Under the pieces are notes generated by a model. That model was not told where the DNA came from. It ran no database searches and saw nothing but the letters and a program-made list of their open reading frames with translations. From NCBI GenBank assembly GCA_020809705.1, contig CP085825.1:4898001-4962000 (forward strand): a DNA stretch of 64,000 nucleotides, in the 5' to 3' direction. Position numbers and translations under genes: made by a program. This document shows positions 13,146 through 23,200 of this stretch, piece after piece; positions within the stretch are counted from its first letter, which is position 1, and each line of letters begins with the position of its first letter. The stretch is from Calonectria ilicicola (taxonomy: Eukaryota > Ascomycota > Sordariomycetes > Hypocreales > Nectriaceae).

Positions 13146-13561
13146 CGGAACCCGTTGGACCGGGCTTTGCACCTTGATGCCGCGCGCCGCCATCGTGGGA
13201 GTTGATGAATGACTCTGACACGCTGGCTCCTGTTTTTTTTTGCCGGCCGTGGCAGACAGAGGGTGGGCGAACGGGGGAAAACCCGAGCGTCCAGACCGGA
13301 CGGACCCTGGGACAATTGCTTGCAATTTCTCCTGAATGAATGACTGAATGAATCAATGTACGTAACTTGGTAACTTGGTACCGCTCCGTACGGGTGCGAA
13401 TGCGCGTGTGAGTGTGTGTGAGGGAATCAATAAACGCCCCCCTTCAGACGCCCCCCCTCCCCCAGCCCAACGCCAATGGTACACCTCGCTGGGCTGTACC
13501 CCACCGCCGCCCACCAAATCGAAGCCGGTAGCAGCCACACCCCTGCATCCGGCCACAGAGT

Positions 13562-13567
13562 CTTATC
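13562..13567 (-). promoter_or_regulatory. GATAAG box (possible AreA/Nit2 site)
   Basis: CTTATC on the plus strand, i.e. GATAAG on the minus strand, about 210 bases upstream of the glutamine synthetase ATG. A second GATAAG is at 12347-12352. GATA factors of the AreA/Nit2 type control nitrogen genes in filamentous fungi, so the location is plausible. The motif is short and binding is inference. Confidence 0.35.
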
Positions 13568-13776
13568 TTTGGTGGGCGCGAGACTGCCTTTGAGACGGCT
13601 CGAATCCAACAACATAAAACCCTCATCCGCCCCGAGCTTGAAAGCGGTCTTCTTTGGTCATCCTACACATTCCCGTCAACTTGGCTTGATACATTTGTAT
13701 CAATTCGTCTTTTCTTTCCTCTCACGTCTGCTTTCCGTCTCCTGTTTCCCCCTCTCACCCCCACAAACCACCAAAA

Positions 13777-15343
13777 ATGGTCAGTCGGCATCCTTCATGC
13801 AAGGCACCCCTCTATCGGACAGCCCACTAACTCTTATCGCAGGCTTCCACTACCGTTGTCACCTCGAGGACTGAGACCGTATGCGGCCCAGCACTACCAC
13901 ATCCATTGCAGACCACAATGATAGCTAACCTATGACACAGCTCAAGAAGTATCTCGACCTCGAGCAGAAGGGCAAGATCATGGCAGAGTATGTCTGGGTT
14001 GATGCCGATGGCGAGACCCGATCCAAGTCCCGAGTAAGTACCTTGCTGCTACATGTCATGTTTTTTTTTTTCCTTTCCTTTTTTTTACTTTTATCCGATC
14101 CGGCCACCCTCTCGGCAATGCGTGGCCACCGCCGGTTCAGCCATGACGAGCGCGCAAGGTCCTTCGAGGCTGAGCCGGCTCTGCGCTGCGTCTGGGCCTA
14201 GCCTTCCCCTTTGGCCAATGGCTGCCCAAAAATAGACCGCCCGCATTGTGGGGCGTGTGGGGCTCCGATCACATCGGGCTCATCAAGCCGGCGATGGCCG
14301 AGCGTGGCCGGCACCAATGACATAATGAATGCGCTCTGTTCTGAATCTGGACAAATTGACTGACTGTGCGCTCTCAGACTCTCGATGAGAAGGAGTACAA
14401 GCCCGAGGACCTCCCCGTCTGGAACTTTGACGGTTCCTCCACCAACCAGGCTCCCGGCGACAACTCTGATGTCTACCTCCGACCCTGCGCCGTCTTCCCT
14501 GACCCCTTCCGTGGCTCCCCCAACATCATCGTCCTCGCTGAGTGCTGGAACGCCGATGGCACCCCCAACAAGTACAACTACCGCCATGACTGCTTGAAGG
14601 TCATGGAGACCTACGCCGACCAGGAGCCCTGGTTCGGTCTTGAGCAGGAGTACACTCTCCTTGGCTCTGATGGTCGCCCCTACGGCTGGCCCGCTGGTGG
14701 TTTCCCCGCTCCGTAAGTCTTTGATGTGCAAATGTCTCGAGAGTCTGTTTCAGCTTGCTAACATCCCCAAAGTCAGGGTGAGTACTACTGTGGTGTCGGT
14801 TTCGGCAAGGTCGTTCAGCGTGACATCGTTGAGGCCCACTACAAGGCCTGCCTCTACGCCGGCATCAAGATCTCTGGTACCAACGCCGAGGTCATGCCCG
14901 CTCAGTGGGAGTACCAGGTTGGTCCTTGCGACGGTATTGAGAGTAAGCGCCCACTTCCCCCCCAAAATGTCTTTTAAAAAATCGTCGCTAACATAACCAA
15001 GTGGGTGATCACCTCTGGGTCGCTCGTTTCTTCCTCGCTCGTATCGCTGAGGAGTTCGGTGCCAAGGTCTCCGTGCACCCCAAGCCTATCCAGGGCGAGT
15101 GGAACGGAGCTGGCTTACATTCCAACTTCTCCACCAAGGCGATGCGTGAGGAGGGTGGTATGAAGCACATCGAGGAGGCCCTCAAGAAGCTCGAGCCCCA
15201 CCACGCCGAGTGCATTGCCGAGTACGGTGAGGACAACGAGCTCCGTCTCACTGGCCGCCACGAGACTGGTTCCATCGACCAGTTCACCTGGGGCGTTGCC
15301 AACCGTGGTACCAGCATCCGCATTCCCCGAGAGTGCGCTGCCA

Positions 15344-15374
<31 letters not shown>

Positions 15375-15435
15375 CGCTTCCAACGCCGACCCTTACCGAG
15401 TTACCAAGGCTCTTCTTCAGTTCTCTTTGGCTTAA
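13777..15435 (+). CDS. glnA: Glutamine synthetase (eukaryotic GSII)
   Basis: Cytosolic enzyme joining ammonia to glutamate with ATP to give glutamine. Six exons: 13777-13779, 13843-13878, 13941-14033, 14378-14712, 14773-14942 and 15002-15435, giving 356 residues, the normal length. Exon 1 codes only for the start Met; donor GTCAGT follows the ATG and exon 2 supplies [12 protein letters not shown]. Introns are about 60 nt except intron 3 (344 nt). Beta-grasp segment: [14 protein letters not shown]. Catalytic core: [11 protein letters not shown] (metal-binding Glu), [38 protein letters not shown] and [15 protein letters not shown]. Arg-rich substrate loop: [11 protein letters not shown]. The body uses strongly C-ending codons, as in highly expressed fungal genes. 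It is a core nitrogen gene and shows no functional link to the cluster downstream. Confidence 0.97.
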
Positions 15436-16680
15436 GCGTATTTTAAAAGATTTAGTTAATCCTAAATGGGTTTACATGGTTTCCGGCGTGTGGGTATGGG
15501 ATAATCTACTTCATAGATAGCATGAGACTGGTCCAGCGCGATTCAGTAATGAACACGATCACTGACTTATGACCAATTGATTAATTCCTCGTTCAACAAA
15601 AAAATCGCACCCGTATTTCCTAGTGAAGTCTTTCCCTCGTTTTTATTAATTATTTGCTATATTATAGCCGGGTGTGTTTTTGCTTTGCTCATCGTCCCGC
15701 CCGAATATTGCCTAATTAGGAAATATTGCAGAGAGAAGCCATTGGCCGTCAACACTGACTGGCATGCCAAGCCGGGCGGAATGTTTCTACTTGTGAATCA
15801 TTAGTTGCATGGCTAAAACGTCACTCGCCATGAGACGGTGACATATGTCTCAGCCATGTTTCCCCTCCGCCTTTCCTTTTCGGCCAAACGGCATGTTTGA
15901 GGCCCAAAGCTGAGCAGCATGTCTCTCCTGCAGTCCCATGACATGGCAGGATGATCATGGACCGATAGACAAATGAAAAAAAGCCACCGAGCGTCTCTTG
16001 AATTAGACCAAAGAATTTAGCAATATGCGAGAGGAAGCGCTATGAAAGTTATTTTTTATTGCATCCCATGTCTCGGCGCAGTTTGCCGTCTGCCGTATTT
16101 TAAGCCTGAATAAATAAAGTATTTATGATCGGCCCACTCAATTTATACATGACTTTACAAATACGAATGACAAAAAAAGAAAAACCTTTAGATTTAGTCG
16201 AATTGATGCTTTTCGTAGTTTGCAATTTGAAATGAATGCCACCGGGATTGTCTCTGAGAAAGCAAAATCAAGAAACCAGCACCGTTCGTATAAGCTAGTT
16301 TTGGAAGACCCACTCTATCAATCCACCCCCCATCCTTTGGGCACACATGCAATGGGTACAAATGATCTATCAAGTTGGGATGATCAACGTGTAAGGACGG
16401 TATGAGTTGTTATGCAGCAAATTAAGTAAAATGAAACGGACTTGGGTTAAGTTAGTGTTCTATTTTCGGCCCCGACGTTTTTGCAACTTCTTCGAACTGG
16501 GCGGGATTCAACCTCAGTGGGGGTGGGTGTACATGTACAATACTGTTCCAATTGGTTGGCTGCATCTTGACAGGGGAAGCATGGGATGATGTCTACATGA
16601 TCAACAAATTCAAAAAAACAAAAATATTCATTAACTAAATTGAGGATGCAAAAAGAGAAAGCTAGAGGCCATTTTCGCTT
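15436..16680. other. Gene-free interval, glutamine synthetase 3' flank
   Basis: About 1.2 kb of AT-rich DNA after the glutamine synthetase stop. It should hold that gene's 3' UTR and polyadenylation region. No coding region or RNA gene was found before the tRNA. Confidence 0.55.
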
Positions 16681-16764
16681 GCCCCGTACTGGAATCGAAC
16701 CAGTGATCTTATCATTGCAACTGCGAGCTACTAGTGATACGCTTTACCACTGAGCCAACGGGGC
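16681..16764 (-). tRNA. tRNA-Thr(AGU), with a 13-nt intron
   Basis: On the minus strand an 84-nt cloverleaf can be folded by eye. Acceptor GCCCCGT pairs with ACGGGGC. The D-arm is GCTCAGTGGTAAAGC, with one mismatch in its stem. Anticodon stem TATCA pairs with TGATA, and T-arm ACTGG-TTCGATT-CCAGT is perfect. The space between the anticodon stem halves is 20 nt. A 7-nt loop CT-AGT-A-A with a 13-nt intron after position 37 fits, giving anticodon AGT (decoded as IGU, Thr). B-box GGTTCGATTCC is canonical. It lies about 0.5 kb from the 3' end of the PKS-NRPS gene. Confidence 0.93.
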
Positions 16765-17290
16765 TTCACAAGCTTGTTGGAAAGTGAGTTTGGGTCCGCA
16801 CCTATGTAACCTGCATGCACCGAAACTCTGCTCGAAGCTGGTGCACTCCTTGAAAATTTGTAAGTACCCTCTACTTCTTCCTAATACCCCCCAACCAGAT
16901 GACGAATAATATGTATAGCAAATAAATAAATATTAGGCAGATAGAAGGAGTAAAAAAAAGCCGGGATGGCCTCTTTATTGTTCTTATTTTTCTCCATAGA
17001 ACTCATCTCTCGATGATTTCTTTGAATAAAAATCTCTGACTTCATTGAACTTTCGTCTTGTATATTCGCCAGCTTACATGTTCGTGTTTTCACCATTGGA
17101 TATATGACGATTCTCAGCTTATGTCTCATCATTATGTGTCTCTCTATAGGGAATGTATTCTAAAAGGAAATAATGCAAATCAACAAAGGAAATGATAAAG
17201 GAAACAAGATAACAAAGAAAACCTGGGTATCAAGAACCCAACCCTCCCAACCCTGCCTCGAAATTCATTTTCTGTAATACCGCCCTCCAT
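16765..17290. other. AT-rich spacer between tRNA-Thr and PKS-NRPS 3' end
   Basis: About 0.5 kb with no supportable gene; presumably contains the 3' UTR of the PKS-NRPS gene on the minus strand. Confidence 0.5.
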
Positions 17291-20200
17291 CTAGATTTGC
17301 CTCATTCTGCGCCACAGGTCGCCTAGGAACTGTGCGTCCACTGCCGGGCACTTCTCCTCGACGTTGGGGCTCAACATCTCCAAAATGTCCATGGTCTGCT
17401 TGTTTTCCAGGCTGAACATGACATATCCAGTGTTGAGGTACTGCTTGAGAACCTCGTTCCTGACGGTTTGTCCTGCAATATCATCTCCGCTAGCGCGCTC
17501 CATTGCGCCCATCCACTGCTCGATGGAAACCATCTCGGCCTTCTTGTGGTCAGATCGAAGATCAGCAATGACTTGAGGGAGATCCTTGAGCTTGAGTGGA
17601 CGAGGGTTGGTAATGTGGTAGACCTGAGGTTTTGTGTACAACTCTGATGAACTGATGTTGGAAAGGGCTGCCTTTTCACTTGTAATTGTGAAGAAGTTGG
17701 AGGCAAGCCAGTCGACAGGGATGACATCAACCGCGAAGCTGGGCTGCTCAGGAGTACCGATTTGAGGAACCATACCGGACTCGATCATGCTAAGGATAAC
17801 CCGCATAGTGAACTCATCGCCATCATCCAAGACACCATTACCGCGGGAAGCAGAAGTAAGAGCGGAGGCACGGGTGATGGAGACGGGGAATCCTCGCTCA
17901 GCAGCCTTGGTGAGGAGATTCTCGGCTACCCACCGGGTCTTGAAGTAACCGGCCTCGTCTTCAGTAGGAGGAGTGAAATGTTGGCTGTCCTCCTCTGCAG
18001 TGACATATTCCTCTCGGGTTCGCTTTGATGAGTTCCATGTCTGCAGGTGAGAAACAGACCAAGTTGACAAGTAGTGAATGTCGGAAAGGTGGGATCCAGT
18101 TCCAGATAGACGGATGATGTCGAAGATGGGAGTAACATTGACAGGCTTGAGGCTAGAGTACGTCTTCAAAAGGGAGACATGACCGCCAAGGTGATAGATG
18201 GACTGGACACTCTCGCCGAGCTCTCGGAAGGCAGCTTTGGATAGACCAAAGTTGGTTTGGTTAAGAGTTCCGGGTACACACTGGATGCTAGAGCGAATCA
18301 TGGACTCGGTGAGCTTGCCACCAAAGAGACCATACTTTTCAAGGAGTTCAACGATTTGGGTGATTTGGAGTGTCTCCATCGAGCCAAGAACATGGATAGT
18401 TGAGCTAGGCTTGGCGATGAGAATCTCAGACAGGAGGTGCAGGCCAATGAAGGAGTCTCCGCCAGTGATCAAGAAGGTGTTGAGCTCATCACGGTTGACA
18501 CGGGGGGTTCCGTAGCGAGGAATGTACTGGCTGGTGTTGGGGAGGCTAGTCTCGACGTTCCAGCTGATGACGTTCTCGAATCCACGCTTCTTGCTAGAGC
18601 TGTCGCCCTTAGAGCGTCGAATGAATGCACAAACAGCAGCAGCGGTAGGCTCCCTGATAAGAGCGGGCAGAGGAGGCGCAATCTTGAACTGCTTCTTTAC
18701 CTTGGCCTGGAGTCGTACGAGAAGGATGCTGTTTCCACCCTTCTCGAAGAAGGAGTCCTCAAGGGCAATTTCAGATCCAAGAATGTTTCGGAATAGAGAA
18801 AGGATGGAGGTTTCAAGATCACTTCCGTCTCCATTTACCACGGGCTTGTTAACTTTGGGAACAGCAGAGTTTGGGTGGGTGAGGTTAAGGTCTCGGTTGA
18901 GGAGGTCGCGGCGGTCAACTTTTCCACCAATGGTGACAGGGAGCTTCTCAAGGAGTTCATAACCACTGGGCAGCATGTAGTCATTGAGGAAAGGCTTGAT
19001 GCGTCGATGGAGTTGGGACACCATGGCTGCCTTGTCATCACCGAGGACTCGGGTCTTGGGAACCATGTAGGCGACCAACTTTTGCTCATCAGAGTCGACA
19101 GTTCGGGCAACAACAGAGATGTCAATCAGACCCCAATCTTTCTTCAGTGACTGAGACTCCTTGAAGATAACTTGCTCGACCTCTCCAAGATCAACACGGA
19201 AACCTCGAAGCTTGATCTGCTTGTCACCTGCGATTCGGCCGTGGAACTCGAGTTGGCCATCAGGGCGGAATCTACCCTTATCACCGGTCTTGAACATTCG
19301 GGTCCACCCATGCTTGCGATCATCTTCAGAGGCAAAAGGGTTCTTGACAAAGGACTTGGCATTGACGTCGGGGCGGTTGCGGTAACCGGCACCAACCTGA
19401 GCACCACCAACAACCAGTTCACCGATCATGCCAGCGGGGACAGGATTGCCCTTGGTGTCGAGCAAGTAGTGGCGGCAATTGTCCATGGGATAACCGATAG
19501 GAAGGCTGACATCATCCTCATTAGGGCAGTCAATCTTGGCAATAGCAGTCTGAACGACTAGCTCAGATGGAGACCAAGTGTTGTAGAGGATAGCGGGGGT
19601 TCCAAGCTCGTAGAATCCCCTGGCAACTCGGACTGGGAGACGCTCGCCGGCAAAGTAAGCAATTCGGTAGTTGTTGCACTTCTTCAGTGCGTCAGAGTTG
19701 AGCTCCATCAGAAGAGAAAATTGGGTTGGAGTGAAGTAGGTGACGGTAACGCCCTCATTCATCATGAAGTTGGCAAGCTCAGCAGGGTCCTTTCGGGTCT
19801 CCCATGCCGCAATGGAAACAGTGGCACCGGCAGTGAGGGCAGAGAAGATTTGGACGATGGAGAGATCAAAAGACATCGATGACTGATGAAGAAAGTTGTC
19901 GCTGGAGGTAAAGCCGTAGTCCTTGTTTAGCGTGCTGAGCATGGCTTGGGTGTTGGACTCAGTAAGGACTACTCCCTTGGGAGTACCGGTGCTGCCCTGT
20001 GAAATGTAAGATAATGGACGCTACAGTAGGATATGTGGTGGACTTACCGAGGTGTAGATCATATAGAACGGGTCCTCCATTTGGCGAGGTCGGGGCTGGT
20101 TGACAGTTCGACCGGCGGCGGCAGCGTCTTCGATCATGATGACTTTAGGAGGCTTGATGGCTTTGGCAGCCAAGTCGGAAGCGAGAGAATATTGGCCAGG

Positions 20201-23200
20201 GCCGACAAGAAGAACTCTAGAAGAGGAATCGGAAATCATAAAGGAAAGTCGGTCGGGTGCAAAATCGGTATCGAGGGCAACATAGCAGGAGCCTGTCATC
20301 AAGGCACCGAGCATGCCGGTCACCGCTTCAACTCCAGGGAGAGCGAGCAGTGCGACACGATCGCCTGGCTTCACCCCGGAGTTGATTAGAATCGAAGCGA
20401 TGCTCTCAGAGTTGTCGACCAGTTGTCTGTAGCTGATGCTTTGGCAGTCAGAGGTTTTAATCGCGAGGGCTTGGGGATATCGGCTGGCCATCTGAGCTAC
20501 CTTGTCAACAACACTTTCTCCCTGCCAGTGGTTCTCCTTGGTCTCAGTGTTCCAGAAGGACTTCTCCAGAGTCTCAATCTCCTTGGGTCCACACATGTTG
20601 ATTTCCTCCACAGGCTGGCGGTGGTCCTTGATGCAGCTGGAAAGGAAGGCAAGGAAGTTCTCGATGAACCTCTCCATGTCGGATTGGCTGTAGAGAGCAC
20701 TAGAGTACTCAATCTTGAGGTCAAGGCTGTGCTCCGAGGTCTCAAGAGCCTCCAGTTGCATGTCGGCGGCTGTGGGGATATCATCTGACTCGATACTTTC
20801 AACAACAAAGTCAGTAGCCTGGTAGGTAGGGACGGGTCCGTGGATCTGGTAGTTGACGGCAATCTGGCCTACTGGCATGTGACGGCTGGTCTTCTTGACG
20901 TTCATGATGTCCACGATGGTATCGAAAGGCACACCGCTGTGGGCCATGGCGTCGAGGGCCCGGGTCTTGGTAGACTGGAATAGCTGGTCGAAAGGAACCT
21001 CGCAGTCATCTGTACATAATGGTCAATATGGCCCTCAATAAATTACTATTAGAATTCTTACCGTTGCAGCGCACGGGGGCAAGGTTGACAAAGAATCCCA
21101 TGAGGGCATCAGTGTCAGGGTGAGGGCGATTGCCGTCTACCATCAGGAAAACGACATCCTTCTCCTCAGTGTAGCGGTAAATGAAGGCACGGAATGCGGC
21201 GAGAACAAAGTGGAAGGGGGTACCGTTGGACTGAGCAGCGACTCGCTTCATGCGACTGAACAGCTTAGAGTCAAGGTTGGCAAAGACCTTCTCGCGGCGG
21301 GGATCGCTTCGCGCAGGTCGCTCGCATTTGGCAAAGGGAAGCACCTTGCTGCAGGTAGGGAGGTCCTCGAGGGTAGATCTCCACCAGTCGAGCTCAGGCT
21401 TCATCAGATCAGACGAGAGACGAGAATTGTGCCAGAGAGTGAAGTCGACGTAATCAAACTCGGGAGCGGAAACTGTGGCAAGATCCTTGTCGGTTCGGAT
21501 GGCATCGTACAGTCCAATGAATTGGGACATCATAGGGAACAGACTGGCACGATCAATAGAGATGTGGTGCGTCATACCAACAAGAGCCCAGTCCTCATCT
21601 CCAAGTTTGGCCAGGGAGTAGGAAGCAACTTCTCCCTCCTCAACGTTCATCTCGATGTTGCGATTGTACTTGACAAGCTCATTCAGAGAGGTCTCGGGGC
21701 TGGCTTCCTTGCTCAGATCGCGGTAATCGAGGCTCAAATCAAAGTCCTCAAGAGGCTCCTGGACAGCGAAATCGTCGCCCTCGTAGTAGGCGGTGCGGAG
21801 GGCAGGGTTGCGGACAGCCATCTCGGTAATGGCCTTCTGCATAGCAATGAAATCGGGCTTGCCCTTGATTCGGAGGATGATGGGGAGGTTGAGGAAAGAT
21901 TTGTCCTCAAGGAAGCTGTGGACGAACCAAAGGCGAGACTGGAAAGTAGACAGAGGCACAATACCAGTTCGGAGTGTCTTGGTGAGTTGACCGGAAGCCA
22001 TGGCGGAAGACTGGCTGTCAGTCTTGGTCTTCTCAGCCTCAACATCCGTCTTCTTAGCCGACTTATCAGTCTCAGTTTTCTTGGCAGCGGCGCCAGAGGT
22101 GACCATCTTGGCAGTCTTGCTCACCAGAGCAATGATGGAGGCAGCGCCAAGAATATCAAACAAGGCAATGTCAACCTGGATCTCCTTGCGGAACCACTTT
22201 CGGAATTCGACGGCCACGATGGAATCCAGACCGTAAGCCGAGAGAGGGTTGCTGGGAAGGATGGAGTCACGAGGTGTGGCAAGAACATTGGCAATCTTCT
22301 CCAAGAAAGCATCCAGGAGGATCTGAGTGCGCTTTTCAATGTCTTGCTCCTCTCGAAGGGCAGCCAAGATGTTCTTGGATTGCTGATCACCGTTGCTGGC
22401 CTCGAAATCGTGGTTGGTGTACAAGTTCCTCATGATAGGCTTGCTGGCCCAGTAAACATCAGGCTTGATGAGGCCGACACCGCTAATGATCTGGTGGGCC
22501 GTGCAGCCTCGAGGAGAAATCGAAGCGGTAGACTTCTCAATCTGAACGGCTTCCTCAAGCTGGTAGAGGAGCTCCTCCTCGTTGATGGTGTCCATACCCA
22601 TACGAAGCATGATCTTCTGGAGCTCCTCGTTCTCGGCGACAACACCAACACCGGTGACAGCTCCAACATTCATGGTGGCGCCGCTGAGACCCATGTCGCG
22701 TCGCTTCCTCATGAGGGCATCGAGGAAGCAGTTGGCAGCAGAGTAGTTGGCTTGGGCCTTGGAGCCGACAACAGCAGCGACAGATGAGAAGCAAACAAAG
22801 AAGTCAAGGTCGATGTCAAGAGTAGCTTCATGGAGATTCTTAGCACCCTGCACCTTGGGCTGGCAGCATCTCTGCCACTGGGTGAAGTTCATGGTTTCAA
22901 GAGGCACATCTTGGAGAACCATGGCGGCCTGGAACAGACCGGCGAGCGAAGATCCAATCTTGCTGATGCAGTCCTTGACATCGGCGTACTTGGAGACATC
23001 ACCTCGGTACACCTGAGTCTCAACTCCGCGGCTCTGGAGCCACTCGACAGTAGCCTTAGCCTCAGGCTTGTCAGCTCCGGACCGAGACAGGAATGCCAGC
23101 TTCTTAGCACCCTTGCGCACCATCCACTGAGAAAGCGTGCGACCAAGGCCACCAAGACCACCAACGAGAAGATAGGTCTTCTCAGGGCTGAATAGCTTGG

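Larger units (their letters stand above)
9092..13776. other. Long gene-free interval upstream of glutamine synthetase
   Basis: About 4.7 kb with no supportable gene; many short open frames on both strands, none with a recognisable domain. It contains G and C homopolymer runs, short TG, AGC and CTGAC repeats and a TTA-rich tract near 11,800-11,840. The final 170 bases are pyrimidine-rich, as usual for the leader of a highly expressed fungal gene. GATAAG boxes lie at 12347-12352 (+) and 13562-13567 (-). A long regulatory region or an unannotated non-coding transcript is possible but not shown. Confidence 0.55.

Noticed and set aside
21120..22787. 555-codon plus-strand open frame opposite the PKS-NRPS gene
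   Set aside because: Mirror frame of the KR/ACP/C coding region. Composition follows from the codon bias of the real gene; no domain is recognisable.
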